From Aurantiochytrium sp. KH105 (lineage: Eukaryota; Sar; Bigyra; Thraustochytrida; Thraustochytriidae), in NCBI GenBank assembly GCA_003116975.1, contig BGKB01000262.1, positions 1 through 64,000 on the forward strand: DNA of 64,000 nucleotides. The letters run 5' to 3'. The notes beneath the pieces are model-generated. The model did no database searches, had not been told where the DNA came from, and was given only the letters and a program-made list of their open reading frames with translations. Positions 1-9,982 of this stretch are shown piece after piece. Both the position numbers and the translations under genes were made by a program. Numbering within the stretch: the stretch's first letter is position 1; every line of letters starts with the position of its first letter.

Positions 1-54
1 GTGCAGTTTTGCGCGAGACGCACAGCACAAATTTGTTTCGTCTTTTCGTTATCA

Positions 55-2061
55 TTAGGCCTCATGATCTTCGAGGAGCTGAGAGATTAGGGCGTCATAT
101 CCCGTAATAAGATGGTCTTCGATCATGGTGCGCTGCACCGCGATCTCCGCAAAGAAATCGCAAGGAACATAGCTACAAGAGACACCCATGCCATCTCTGT
201 AGAGATGCAGACAAGTACCTGGCGGGAAAAGTTGGACCTCCGCGCGCTCGGAGCTCTTCTCAGTGACAGATGGTCCAAGGTGTTTCTCGACCTGTTCGTC
301 CGCCTGCTCGAAGAAGGTTTCAACATCAGACTCCTTGATCGAAAAGGGGACGTGCCAGCAGAGCTGCTTGACTGCGTCGCGAATGTCACGCTTGACACGC
401 TCCTTGTAATCGAATTCGAGAATGTCCATGGCAAGATTACCCACGGTGGCACCGCTGCTTCGAGGAATAAGATCGTTGTCATTCACAACAGAGGTGACAA
501 AGTCCTGGCACGATTCCGAGAGATCTCGACTGAGCAGTGCTGGGCACCCAAAGGTGACGACCTCGACATTCTTGAAGCCAGCCTCCTTCATTTCAAGCGC
601 CGAAATGGTTGCGATACCCGCGCCCAAGGAATGCCCAATAAGCTTGAAGTTTACTTGGCGCTTGGCCTGATCTGAAATATCGGTGAGGAGCTCCTTGTGA
701 AGGTTATTGAGCCATCGCGCAGACCGCACAATTCCCGCGTGTGCGTATCCGTCCTTGTACTCTTCGGGGTCGAGAACGGCGTCTGTAAAGAGATCCGCAA
801 TCGTCTTAGTGCCGCGCACAACAATGAGCACCTCAGTGGACTCGAAGAAGCCCTCACCTTTCTTGATGGCAATAAAATGCGCCGGTTTGCCCGGCAGACT
901 CTCTAGACTCAGAAAGACCATATCATAGCCTGCTTCTTCAAGCATTTCGGTGATCTCCTCTTCTGTGTCAAAATAAGCAGCATCCGCAAACTGCAGAGCA
1001 CTGCGAATCTCTCGCACGTCATCATGAGATGCACCAAACATGAATCGATGAACGCGCCGCTTGTAGGATGGGTTGAGCTTTTCATCCTGCGCCTCGAGAT
1101 AGTAGAACAAAGAGGTCGGGTTGAACTTGGAGAGATCAATGTGACCAAAGGCGTTCTGTAGAGATTCCTGAATATTTTCCTTCTCATCCATGAATAGCTT
1201 GACCATATCTGTAAAGCTACGGTTTGACTGGAAGGAACCCGCATTGGCGGCCTCACGCGCCTTGGTGACGATGTCCTCGAGCGCTTCGTCCTTGTTCTTT
1301 GAGGTCCAGCCATTGCTCAGGATTGAATTTACGCTTGAAGCCATTTCTTTAAACTCGTTGGCGCCCTCCAATTGTCCAGATATATACTCCTGTCCTTTCT
1401 TTATGCCTTGGTTGAACCGGCTTAGAAATCCCAGCCGCTCCTTTTTCCGTTTATTTTGCAATTCCTCGCGGTCCTTTGCATCTTCGCGGTCCTCCTCAGA
1501 GCCGCCGGGTCCGCGTCCGAAGAGATTCTTCATTTGGTCTGAGACTCGCTTTCCAATCGTCGAGAGCCATCTCGAGTTAAAGTTGCCTCCCCCTGAAGTG
1601 CTTCCCTTGAGATCGTCCTTGTTGGGCTTCTCGTCATCCTCGTCTTCTGGACCTCCACTCGGAGCCATCATAGCCAATTGTGGGCCCAGGAAGGGTCCAC
1701 TGCGACCATTGCTCTTTTCCCTGAGCTGCTCGTAAAGTGTTGCAACGAGCGCAAGACCTCCTGAGACGGCTGCCAGCGTCAAGAGCGCGCTTTTCGACGC
1801 GACAACCTTGCTCCCTGACGTTCCGCTTCGACTTTTCGACCCGAGCGAGGCTCCTGACGACGTGGACGTGGTCGTGGACGTGGACGACGGTGGCGGCGAC
1901 GAAGAGGACGAAAAGGACGAAGCCAGCGTCGTCGCGAAGCTGGTGCTAGACCCCAGGTGAAGAAGATTCGCATGCCTCGGCGAGGCCCGCGAGCTTTCCG
2001 CGTAAACGGCAGCTCTCGGCAGGGCGGCGACCCCGCACGCCACGGCCCTGCGGGCCAGCAT
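55..2061 (-). CDS. class 3 (fungal-type/DAGL-like) lipase with N-terminal targeting and membrane segment
   Basis: A 668-residue protein. The first ~90 residues are Arg/Ala/Ser-rich with few acids, resembling a mitochondrial or plastid targeting region. A hydrophobic stretch at about 90-110 looks like one membrane anchor, followed by a charged linker (130-210). The lipase domain occupies the C-terminal half. The nucleophile elbow GHSLGAG lies near residue 476 (Ser478), a candidate acid in NDNDLIPR near 528-530, and a candidate base in EDHLITGYD near 650, the Ser-Asp-His order of class 3 lipases. LFPPGTCLHLYR near 611 matches the PPG segment of diacylglycerol-lipase-like members. Family knowledge suggests hydrolysis of acylglycerols or phospholipids at a membrane; substrate and organelle are inferred. 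The ATG at 2061 is the first in frame, and the gene diverges from the HDAC gene. Confidence 0.85.
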   Translation of the reverse strand: MLARRAVACGVAALPRAAVYAESSRASPRHANLLHLGSSTSFATTLASSFSSSSSPPPSSTSTTTSTSSGASLGSKSRSGTSGSKVVASKSALLTLAAVSGGLALVATLYEQLREKSNGRSGPFLGPQLAMMAPSGGPEDEDDEKPNKDDLKGSTSGGGNFNSRWLSTIGKRVSDQMKNLFGRGPGGSEEDREDAKDREELQNKRKKERLGFLSRFNQGIKKGQEYISGQLEGANEFKEMASSVNSILSNGWTSKNKDEALEDIVTKAREAANAGSFQSNRSFTDMVKLFMDEKENIQESLQNAFGHIDLSKFNPTSLFYYLEAQDEKLNPSYKRRVHRFMFGASHDDVREIRSALQFADAAYFDTEEEITEMLEEAGYDMVFLSLESLPGKPAHFIAIKKGEGFFESTEVLIVVRGTKTIADLFTDAVLDPEEYKDGYAHAGIVRSARWLNNLHKELLTDISDQAKRQVNFKLIGHSLGAGIATISALEMKEAGFKNVEVVTFGCPALLSRDLSESCQDFVTSVVNDNDLIPRSSGATVGNLAMDILEFDYKERVKRDIRDAVKQLCWHVPFSIKESDVETFFEQADEQVEKHLGPSVTEKSSERAEVQLFPPGTCLHLYRDGMGVSCSYVPCDFFAEIAVQRTMIEDHLITGYDALISQLLEDHEA

Positions 2062-2547
2062 CCTGCTCGCGAGAGGCGAGAAGCACGCGCTCCGTACGAC
2101 CCTGCCACTGCACGGCTTCGTGGCAGAGGCCTCGCTGCGGTTCTGCCGCGCCTCTCGCTCGCTTGGGTCGATGCGATCCTGGCGTGTCTGTCGCTCTGAT
2201 CGTGAGCTTCATAGACGCCGCGCCGCTGGCACCATGAGAACTTGCCCGGTTTACCCCGCTTCTTAGGAGTACGGGGTGGTGATTTGGGGCGGCCGCAAAG
2301 TGCGATTTAGCGCGGCGGCAAAGGGCGCAACGCGCGCAGGGAAAGTGGGTTATAGCGCCGCGAAAGTGGGTTATAGCGCCGCGAAAGTGGGCCTCGAGGG
2401 AGGAAAAAAACACTTGCTCGTAGAGGCGGGCCACCATAACACCATCGGCGTCGCGGCCGCAGCGCGGGAGCGGCGAGGGCTCGCGCGCGCGCGCGCTGGT
2501 AGCGCGGCTTGCGGCGGCGGCGGCGGCGGCGGGGACGGCGCGGAAAT
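2062..2547. promoter_or_regulatory. bidirectional promoter region between lipase and HDAC genes
   Basis: This 486-bp GC-rich spacer separates two divergent start codons and must hold both promoters. It contains short direct repeats (separate entry) and a CGG-rich run just before the HDAC start. I see no convincing TATA box. Confidence 0.5.
2341..2393 (+). repeat. 21-bp direct repeats in the HDAC/lipase promoter
   Basis: Two perfect 21-bp units (2341-2361 and 2362-2382) are followed by a partial third (2383-2392). A degenerate relative containing ATTTAGCGCGGC lies at about 2298-2315. Each unit carries the core TTATAGCGCCGC. Tandem repetition in a short intergenic region fits reiterated factor-binding sites, but could be plain slippage. 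Confidence 0.7.
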
Positions 2548-3768
2548 ATGGGCCGCAAGGTGGCGTACGTGTACGACGAGACGTTCGCGTACCATCACTA
2601 TGGACCGGGCCACCCGATGAAGCCCGCACGGCTTATGCTGGCGCACAACCTCGTGCTGACCTACGGCCTGCACCGGAAGATGGACTGCTTTAGGCCGCAC
2701 CGCGCGACGGCAGGAGAGATGATGCAGTATCACTCGCCAGAGTACATTGACTTTATTCGCCGCGCGAGCCCGAGCACGGCCAAGGCGCTGGCCAACGAGG
2801 CGCAAAAGTTCAACATGGGCGAGGGCACCGACTGCCCTATCTTTAACGACATGTTTGATTTCTGCTCGCTGTACTCGGGCGGCTCGCTCGATGGTGCTGT
2901 GCGCCTTAATCATGGCCTCTCAGACATTTGCATTAACTGGCCGGGCGGTCTCCACCACGCGAAGAAAACGGAAGGGAGCGGATTTTGCTACGTCAACGAC
3001 ATTGTGCTCGCCATCCTCGAGATGCTCAAGTTCCATCCACGCGTTTTGTACATCGACATTGATATTCACCACGGCGACGGCGTCGAGGAGGCCTTTTACA
3101 TGACGGATAGAGTCATGACGTGCTCGTTCCACAAATTCGGCGACTTCTTCCCCGGGACTGGCGAGCTCACTGACACGGGCTCCGGCAAGGGCGCTGGCTA
3201 CTGCGTTAACTTTCCTCTCAAAGAGGGAATTACGGATCAAGATTTTGCTCGTGTTTTCAAACCAATCATTCGGCGCATTATGGAAATCTACCGGCCTGGC
3301 GCCGTTGTCTTACAGTGCGGTGCCGACTCGCTTACTGGCGACCGCCTTGGCTGCTTCAATCTTACGGTAGACGGTCATGCCGAGTGCGTTCGATTCGTCA
3401 AGAGCTTTGGTGTCCCCTTGCTTCTCGTTGGCGGCGGCGGATACACGGTGAACAATGTTGCGCGCTGTTGGGCGTTTGAGACGGCGGTCGCTGTTGGCGA
3501 AGACAAAGATCTTTCTGCGGAGATTCCAGCGCACGAGTTTTCGGGTTACTTTGCGCCAGGTCATCGCATTCACCTCACGCCAAAGGCCTCCTTGCAAAAC
3601 AATAACACCAAGGAGTACTTGGAAAAGTACAAGAACATTATCCTACAGAATCTTCAGGATCTCCAAGGAGCGCCTTCCGTCGCGATGCAAGAGTTACCAC
3701 CCGAGGCCTTTTTGGAAAATCCAGAGGCAGCTGGTGTGGTGGTCAAACCGTCCGCGCTATTGTCATGA
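2548..3768 (+). CDS. class I histone deacetylase (RPD3/HDAC3-like)
   Basis: A 406-residue Zn-dependent lysine deacetylase, almost entirely catalytic domain. The start is placed at 2548 (MGRKVAYVYDE) because the reading frame upstream is only a CGG repeat. Visible motifs are the His pair in GLHHAKK (136-137), the metal motif DIDIHHGDG (Asp172, His174), HKFGDFFPGTG near 195, the third metal ligand in GADSLTGDRLG (Asp260), and GGGGYT with the transition-state Tyr near 299. All catalytic residues are present. Class I enzymes act in nuclear corepressor complexes on histone tails. The long disordered tail of HDAC1/2 is missing, so it is compact like HDAC3/HDAC8. Confidence 0.95.
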   Translation: MGRKVAYVYDETFAYHHYGPGHPMKPARLMLAHNLVLTYGLHRKMDCFRPHRATAGEMMQYHSPEYIDFIRRASPSTAKALANEAQKFNMGEGTDCPIFNDMFDFCSLYSGGSLDGAVRLNHGLSDICINWPGGLHHAKKTEGSGFCYVNDIVLAILEMLKFHPRVLYIDIDIHHGDGVEEAFYMTDRVMTCSFHKFGDFFPGTGELTDTGSGKGAGYCVNFPLKEGITDQDFARVFKPIIRRIMEIYRPGAVVLQCGADSLTGDRLGCFNLTVDGHAECVRFVKSFGVPLLLVGGGGYTVNNVARCWAFETAVAVGEDKDLSAEIPAHEFSGYFAPGHRIHLTPKASLQNNNTKEYLEKYKNIILQNLQDLQGAPSVAMQELPPEAFLENPEAAGVVVKPSALLS

Positions 3769-4011
3769 TTCTTTTTTCCCTTTCTATTTCCCCCTTCCCT
3801 CCCGCCCCTTCTACTTCTTTACCTTTCTTTTTCCTTTTTGCCTCGCACGTAAGCAAGCAAGCAGGCAAGCAAAATCAGGACTCCATTCATTCCTTCGTAT
3901 CATCATACATGCATTGCTTTACCTTTTATTGTCGCTACTTGGGCATCTTTCCTGTCGAATATATGAAGCAAGGGTGAAAAATACGTAAACTTGGCACGAA
4001 AGCTAAGACGA

Positions 4012-5667
4012 TTATACCGCATCGCTCTCGCCAGAGCTGCAGCCGTTGCCATTGTCCTTTTTATTCGCGGTGCAACCAGGGCCGAGGTGCGCTTGGACAC
4101 TCTTTTCTATTTCAGCCCGCGTGAGGGGTCGTTCGGTACCTGCGTCAGACTGTTGTGCCAACCCTACATTCGCGTGCGCCTCGAGCTGCTCCTCCGCGGC
4201 ATCCAGATCCTTGACGCTAGGCTTGCAGGCGCTCCGCGAGCTTCCTTTACCTGACCTTGGCGAATTCGTATCTGACGTGGCTCCGCCACCAGTAGCACCC
4301 TCGCTCACTGCCGCCAGTGCGGCCAAGGGGGCACTATTTTCCATGACGGTGCCAACTTCTGGATCGACGGTGTACAACTGCATGATCTCGGTCGCGCGTT
4401 GCTCAATCACACCGAGGTACTGCATGACGTTGCTGTCCGTGACGCCTTCTGTGCCCAGGACTTCGCGCACGCTGCTGTTTCCATCGGCGCTCAATCTCTC
4501 ACAAATGGACTGAATGCCAACCTTGAGGTGCTGCAAGACCCTCTGGGCATGCGCCTGTCGCTGCTCGTACTGGTCGGCCTTTTGGTTTGTCGATTGCAGC
4601 CGCTCCTCGAGTTCCTGAAGAATGCGTTTCCGCTGATTTTCCGAGTTTGCGCCTTGACCACGATACTTTTCCACCTCTGTTTCGACACCTGCAACCTTTT
4701 GCTCGAGCTCCTCGATCTGCTTTGTGAGGTCATTGATCTGGGAAAAAAGCTCAAAGTTCTTCTCCTCGCCGTCCACGAAGCGTCGTACCAGCTCGTCCGT
4801 GTCAGAGATACCCGTTTCTTCTTCGATTTTGTTGAACATTTCCTCATAGTTTTGCGCCTTTTCCTGGGATATCTTGAGTTGTGCCTTGTCCTTGCCAAGA
4901 GCCCAGGCGCCCTCCGCCATCTGGCGCTTTAGTTTTTTACTGTCCGTGGAGTCTGTCTTGCTGGAACCCTCTGCAGGGAGCTGGTTCAGGTCCTTGGCGC
5001 GCTTGTCCTGCTCGATCAGATCGCCGAGACGCTTCCATTCGGCCTGGAAAGCCTCTTCCTCCTTTTCTGCCTGTGCCTTGAGCTTGCTGATCTCCTGCTT
5101 GACCTCGTCTCGCTCCATGTAAGCACGATTGCATTCTTGCACCAGGCGGGCCATTTCCTTCTTTTCCGAATGCATTTCCTTTTCTAGCTTTTTGTAAATG
5201 CCATCAAAGATGACGCGCTCCCGGCGTAAATCGTCGATCTTCTCTTTGATAAGCTTGTTCTTACCCAAGATCTCGTTGTACCGCACAGTTGCCTTATCGA
5301 GCCTATTTTCCAGGACGCGGATCTGCTTGGCAAGCACCTGATTATTCTGTTTCGATACATTGGCGCCTCCCATTTTCTTTCGTTGTGCGTGGACCTTATC
5401 CTGGACTATGGTGATTTGCTTTTCGAGCTCTGCGATGCGCCGCCGTTCAAGTTCGATTTTTCTCGTGTATGCATCGCCCTGGTCCTGGAGTCTGCGAATT
5501 TCAGCGGATGCGGCACTGTTGTTCACCATGTTGTCCTGCTTTGACTCGAGTGCAAGCTCTTGCACGAGCTTTTGATTGTCGAGCGTCAGCCGTTCAATCG
5601 CCTTCTTGTGTACCTCGGAGTCAGCGCGCGCCGTGGCGCCTGCAATCGACATCTTGCGAGTCTCCAT
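4012..5667 (-). CDS. outer dynein arm docking complex coiled-coil protein (ODA1/CCDC114/CCDC63-like)
   Basis: A 551-residue protein that is nearly continuous heptad-type coiled coil from about residue 15 to 400, rich in Glu, Lys, Gln and Arg. The segment around 140-170, with LRRERVIFDGIYKKLEKEM, closely resembles the signature of the CCDC63/CCDC114/ODA1 family, which anchors outer dynein arms on doublet microtubules. The C-terminal 130 residues are low-complexity Ser/Gly/Ala. The start is the ATG at 5667. It is divergent from a tubulin-tail carboxypeptidase gene, so both neighbours are probably axonemal. The main alternative is another axonemal coiled-coil protein. Confidence 0.8.
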   Translation of the reverse strand: METRKMSIAGATARADSEVHKKAIERLTLDNQKLVQELALESKQDNMVNNSAASAEIRRLQDQGDAYTRKIELERRRIAELEKQITIVQDKVHAQRKKMGGANVSKQNNQVLAKQIRVLENRLDKATVRYNEILGKNKLIKEKIDDLRRERVIFDGIYKKLEKEMHSEKKEMARLVQECNRAYMERDEVKQEISKLKAQAEKEEEAFQAEWKRLGDLIEQDKRAKDLNQLPAEGSSKTDSTDSKKLKRQMAEGAWALGKDKAQLKISQEKAQNYEEMFNKIEEETGISDTDELVRRFVDGEEKNFELFSQINDLTKQIEELEQKVAGVETEVEKYRGQGANSENQRKRILQELEERLQSTNQKADQYEQRQAHAQRVLQHLKVGIQSICERLSADGNSSVREVLGTEGVTDSNVMQYLGVIEQRATEIMQLYTVDPEVGTVMENSAPLAALAAVSEGATGGGATSDTNSPRSGKGSSRSACKPSVKDLDAAEEQLEAHANVGLAQQSDAGTERPLTRAEIEKSVQAHLGPGCTANKKDNGNGCSSGESDAV

Positions 5668-6568
5668 CCTCAAACTTTTTCTCGGGGGTTTTCTTGCTTT
5701 GCTTCACGAGTGCAAAGACCCACCACTTTTCGCTCGCGTCTTGTCACTTCGAGAGAGCAGCAACAGGGGAGTGAGTGCCCAACCCCGTTGATGCTGACGC
5801 GAGAAACGAGCACCAGCTCCCCGGATGCTCTTCCTCAGCCCTCTCAGTACGAGGAAAGGTTTTGGCGATGCGTGAAAAGTACTTTTTTAAGACGGGCTGA
5901 ACTTTGCCTGTCCAGAGTTAAAGAAGGCTTGACTGTGAGTTGTGTTTTTCTTTTCAGTGAATGTAAGGATGAACTTGTCTTCCGACGTGTGCAATTTACT
6001 TGGCGTGCTAAAGTAGGATCAATCAGCTTCTCTAAAAAGTTGAAAGATCAATCGTGCTGCCACCACTGCAAGAGACGCCGCCTCCAACTGCCGCTGCTCT
6101 TGCTTGCTTCACTGACCCAGTCTGCCAATAGCACTTGGCTAGTGCAACGCTAGTAGTAAGCATCTCTCAACGGATAGATCACCAAAAAGCAGGACGATAC
6201 GGTCGACTTCGACAAGACGCTCGCTGGCTTAAACCGATAACGGGTCAAAGAGCGTTGTGAACGAAACCCACCCATTGCAAAGGGCATGCTATTGAAGTAG
6301 AGGCTTCGAATGCCCAAGTGGGTATAGATGGGTGGGTTGTTGAGTGGGTGGGAAATAGCAGGCTTGGAAGCTTGCGATACCTAACTAACTAGCTAGCTAG
6401 CAAGCTAGCCAGCTAGCTAGCTCTTGATCTTTGCTTTGCTTTGCTTTGCTTTGCTTTGCTTTAAACACCCCCAGCGTCTGGCGTTGACCACGACGTGGAG
6501 CCTGCAAGCGCTTTGCGCGCGCAGGGTATCCGCAAACGAGGGACTAGAACAAGAGCGAGCGGGAAGAA
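5668..6568. promoter_or_regulatory. divergent promoter between two ciliary genes, with simple repeats
   Basis: About 900 bp between the start codons of the ODA docking and carboxypeptidase genes. It includes GGGTGGG-type runs around 6265-6355, an imperfect CTAG array at 6381-6422 and a CTTTG array at 6429-6462. No ORF here looks coding. I did not find a convincing RFX X-box by eye. Confidence 0.5.
6381..6462. repeat. adjacent CTAG and CTTTG microsatellites
   Basis: An imperfect (CTAG)n tract at 6381-6422 is followed by about seven CTTTG units at 6429-6462, roughly 100 bp upstream of the carboxypeptidase start codon. Confidence 0.85.
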
Positions 6569-9500
6569 ATGTCGCAAAGCCCAGCTCGCGGCGTGGCCGC
6601 GCACGCGCGCCTCGCGCATGAATTTGTTACGAGTCTGAGCGTGTCGGAACCACAGGATCTCCTGCATGCTCTAAGGAAGCTGCGACAAATGCTCGAGACT
6701 ACAGCGTCAACCAAGGCGATGCAGCAAGAAATTTTTGCGGAGCTCTTTGCAAAGCGGGGAGGTGTCGACGCGGTGTCGCGCATCTTGCAGACCTTTGTGG
6801 CATTGGGAAGTCCTCCGGAAATCGTAGAGCATGCACTCGCAAGTTTGGTCTGCCTTCTGCACGCAGTACCAAAGCGCACCTCCAAGGCAGCTATCGGAGC
6901 AAAATGCGATGCCAAGTTTTTATTCAGTGTTGTACGACTCTGTGCAAAAAATCATCTCATTGTCGAATCAAGCTGCGTAGCCCTTCGCACGCTTGCAGAT
7001 TATGACGTTGGTGTACTTGCTGCAACAAAATCTTGCAACGGGATAGAAGTTCTTTTAACAGCTGCAACGCGACACACGCGCCATCCGGCCACAGTTCAAG
7101 CCATTTTCAACTCGCTTCATCGTCTCTGCAAGTCAAGCAGCACTCTTGATGCGTTCGCTCGGAGCCCCTCACTCCCGGAACTCCTTGCTGCCTTTCCCAA
7201 AGCGGTGGAGACGAAGACAGCGAATGCAAATTCAATTCTATCACTCTGTGCGCTTGCGAGCGGCCGCAACGATCGCTCGCGAAGGGGTCTTTCAGCGGCT
7301 GGAGTTGCTCATTTTGCCATTGGACGCCTTCTTGCGTCGTCCGAGGACATCCAAACCGCAACAAATGCGCTCAGCATCTTGCAGAAAGTGGGCTTCTTCG
7401 CAACAGGAGATATAGGTGGGCAGCAGAATTCCAACGAAAACCTCGACGCGTCCTCAGAAGGTTCTGAAACGGAGAAACGTCATCCTGATAAGACAGAGCA
7501 AATCATGGGTATCGCTCCGGCGTTGCAGCTCACGTGCGAAGCGGCTCAGCCTGAGCGGGAGCACCCGAGGCAGATCATGCGTCGCGCGTTTGACAGACTG
7601 TACCCGCTCGTTGGGCTCTTTCTTGGTCGCGATACGCTTCTAGAACGCCTTTGTAAGGTGCTTTGGAAGCTACATCCGTCCTCGTTACAGTGGGAGATGA
7701 ATCAGGCGTTCGAAATGCCGCTTGAATCTCCTGAGAAATCCTGTGCTTTTATTGCAGAAATTCTTGGAAAATCCCAAAATCGAGCCTTGCCGACATGTGC
7801 GAGGTTTCGCGCATTCTGTAACGAAAGCGGTAGGCTCAACTCCTTTCTCCATGCCAAGCTCGAACCCAAGAGCCCGCGCCCGACTCTTGACGCAGCCCTC
7901 GCTCTTGTGCATGCACTGCACGAGTCTGGAAGTTCCGCCTGGAAAATGCCCGGATCAAGGGCCAGCGACCTCATCTTCGACTGGATGTCACCGAGACAAC
8001 ACGCATCTCCTCCGCGGGAACTATCATTTACCTGTGACTTTGAGTGCGGCAACCTTGCGCGTGTCGAGCACTGGGGCGGGTCTTGGTACGCTCTCTGGAT
8101 TCGAGCGGATACAAATAGCTACGGCCAGCTCCAGTGGTTTTACTTTGCAATGAAGGGTCTTCGACCCGGTGCGAGATATAACTTTGTCTTTATGAATCTG
8201 GAGAAGACAGATTCCATGTACAATGCTGGTATGCGACCACTTGCTTTTAGTCCAGAGGCAGCAACGCGATGTGCAGCTGGTTGGCGTCGCATTGGCGTGA
8301 ACATTTCATACTTTGAGTCACCCTTTCACAAAACAGGTCCCGCGGCGACATTGACCACGCGCTCGAAAGCGGGAGCTACCACAGGCAACGCAACAAAGAG
8401 CGTAATTCCTTGCTACGCAATTCACATGGAAATTGAGGTGCCTGAAATCTATCGAGAATCAGACACTGTCTTCATGTCGTATTGCTACCCTTACACATAC
8501 ACCAATCTACTTCAGGATCTCGAAGAGTTGTGCGACAAGAAGCACTGCGTGGAGCAGACGACTCTTTGCAAGACTCTGGGGGGTCTCGACTGTCCTTTAC
8601 TGACAATTACCAGCCCCCCTTGTACAACAAAAGAGAAAGAAGCGGGAGGCAACCGCGCCAGTCTGAGAGCGGGGGTAGAGGTCGCCGCCCCAGAGGCAGA
8701 GGAAACGACTGGCGGAAAGATCACCTTGCACGAGCCTTTGCACCGGCCTTGCAAAGCAGGAAATAGTGCTCTCGGAGAAGATCTCCCTTTGATGAATGAG
8801 CCAAAGCTCTCAACCGAAGAAGCAAACAGCACGATCAGAAGCGATGCAAGTGACGCCACGGACGACCCTGATGCAGGTACGAAAGGTAGCGAAAGGGAAG
8901 AAACTGATGTACCCGAACGCTTGCCAATGGAAGAGCGCAAATACATTTTTTTGAGTGCTCGCGTACACCCAGGCGAGAGTAATTCGAGCTTTATGATGCG
9001 AGGTGCTATCGAGTTTCTCACAAGCGACGATACTCGCGCTCAAACGCTACGTGACCGCTTCATTTTCAAAGTCGTGCCCATGTTGAACCCCGACGGTGTT
9101 GTCGTAGGTAATCACCGGTGTAACCTTGCTGGTCTGGACTTGAATCGGCAGTGGACAGCACCAAGTGAAAGTGAATCGCCAACCGTTTTTGCAATGCAGA
9201 AACTCCTCCGCGATGCCGCCAGCAAGACGGGTATTGCTCTTTTCCTCGACATGCATGGTCACAGCCGTAAGGCCGGCATTTTTCTTTATGGATGCGAGGA
9301 TAAGAAGACCTTTGGGGCTCCTGAACGTGTATTTCCCGGGCTCGTGGCGGCCACGGCCTCGGATAAAATCTTCTTTCCGCATGAGTGCAATTATAAGGTG
9401 CAAAAATCAAAGGGGGCGTGCGCTCGGGTGGCCGTATGGCGTGACTATCGCGTTGCAAGCAGCTATACGCTGGAGGCGTCCATGTGCGGGAACGATGCAA

Positions 9501-9895
9501 GACATTTTGTTGTATCTGATTTAGAGGAGATGGGGCGCGACACTGCGGCTGCAATTTGGCATTTCACAGACCCCACCCAGCACGAGATACAGCGCATTAA
9601 TCGCGAAGTACAACTCGAATTTCCAAAGCGATTTCTCACGGCGCCCGAGACGCAAGACGACGAAGATGACAGCAATGAAAGCTGCCGTCGCAGCGATGAA
9701 GGCGCTGAAACGGACGCGAGGGATACAGATTATGGTAAGGAGCATTTGCGACAGTCTCTAGGCAGAGGAGCAGTCAGCGGACGACACAAATCGAGTCGGC
9801 CGCATACAGCTGGCGTCCAAACAAGAGCAAGCACGGCAAAGCCAAGCCCACGTCGTGTCACGCGGAGACGGTCCCGTAAAACGCAATGTACCTGA
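6569..9895 (+). CDS. cytosolic carboxypeptidase (CCP/NNA1/AGTPBP1-like, M14 family)
   Basis: A 1108-residue protein with a helical, armadillo-like N-terminal ~430 residues, a CCP-specific beta domain (~480-660, containing CDFECGNLARVEH and FYFAMKGLRPG), and an M14 zinc carboxypeptidase domain. Zinc and catalytic signatures: ARVHPGESNSS near 797-806 (His, Glu), MLNPDGVVVGNHR near 835, DLNRQW near 855, LDMHGHS near 892-898, and the catalytic Glu in YTLEASMCG near 968. An insertion rich in Glu, Ser and Asp (~690-785) splits the last beta-domain segment from the catalytic core. The family trims polyglutamate or C-terminal residues from tubulin; the long N-terminus favours the CCP1-like group. The C-terminal ~110 residues are disordered and basic. 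It diverges from an outer-arm docking gene. Confidence 0.92.
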   Translation: MSQSPARGVAAHARLAHEFVTSLSVSEPQDLLHALRKLRQMLETTASTKAMQQEIFAELFAKRGGVDAVSRILQTFVALGSPPEIVEHALASLVCLLHAVPKRTSKAAIGAKCDAKFLFSVVRLCAKNHLIVESSCVALRTLADYDVGVLAATKSCNGIEVLLTAATRHTRHPATVQAIFNSLHRLCKSSSTLDAFARSPSLPELLAAFPKAVETKTANANSILSLCALASGRNDRSRRGLSAAGVAHFAIGRLLASSEDIQTATNALSILQKVGFFATGDIGGQQNSNENLDASSEGSETEKRHPDKTEQIMGIAPALQLTCEAAQPEREHPRQIMRRAFDRLYPLVGLFLGRDTLLERLCKVLWKLHPSSLQWEMNQAFEMPLESPEKSCAFIAEILGKSQNRALPTCARFRAFCNESGRLNSFLHAKLEPKSPRPTLDAALALVHALHESGSSAWKMPGSRASDLIFDWMSPRQHASPPRELSFTCDFECGNLARVEHWGGSWYALWIRADTNSYGQLQWFYFAMKGLRPGARYNFVFMNLEKTDSMYNAGMRPLAFSPEAATRCAAGWRRIGVNISYFESPFHKTGPAATLTTRSKAGATTGNATKSVIPCYAIHMEIEVPEIYRESDTVFMSYCYPYTYTNLLQDLEELCDKKHCVEQTTLCKTLGGLDCPLLTITSPPCTTKEKEAGGNRASLRAGVEVAAPEAEETTGGKITLHEPLHRPCKAGNSALGEDLPLMNEPKLSTEEANSTIRSDASDATDDPDAGTKGSEREETDVPERLPMEERKYIFLSARVHPGESNSSFMMRGAIEFLTSDDTRAQTLRDRFIFKVVPMLNPDGVVVGNHRCNLAGLDLNRQWTAPSESESPTVFAMQKLLRDAASKTGIALFLDMHGHSRKAGIFLYGCEDKKTFGAPERVFPGLVAATASDKIFFPHECNYKVQKSKGACARVAVWRDYRVASSYTLEASMCGNDARHFVVSDLEEMGRDTAAAIWHFTDPTQHEIQRINREVQLEFPKRFLTAPETQDDEDDSNESCRRSDEGAETDARDTDYGKEHLRQSLGRGAVSGRHKSSRPHTAGVQTRASTAKPSPRRVTRRRSRKTQCT

Positions 9896-9982
9896 ATATT
9901 ACTTTTGTCAACATTCATTTTGTCAGTGGTCAGAATTTCTTTTCTTCTTTGAGTTTGCAGACACATCTCTTTGCCCTCTGAG

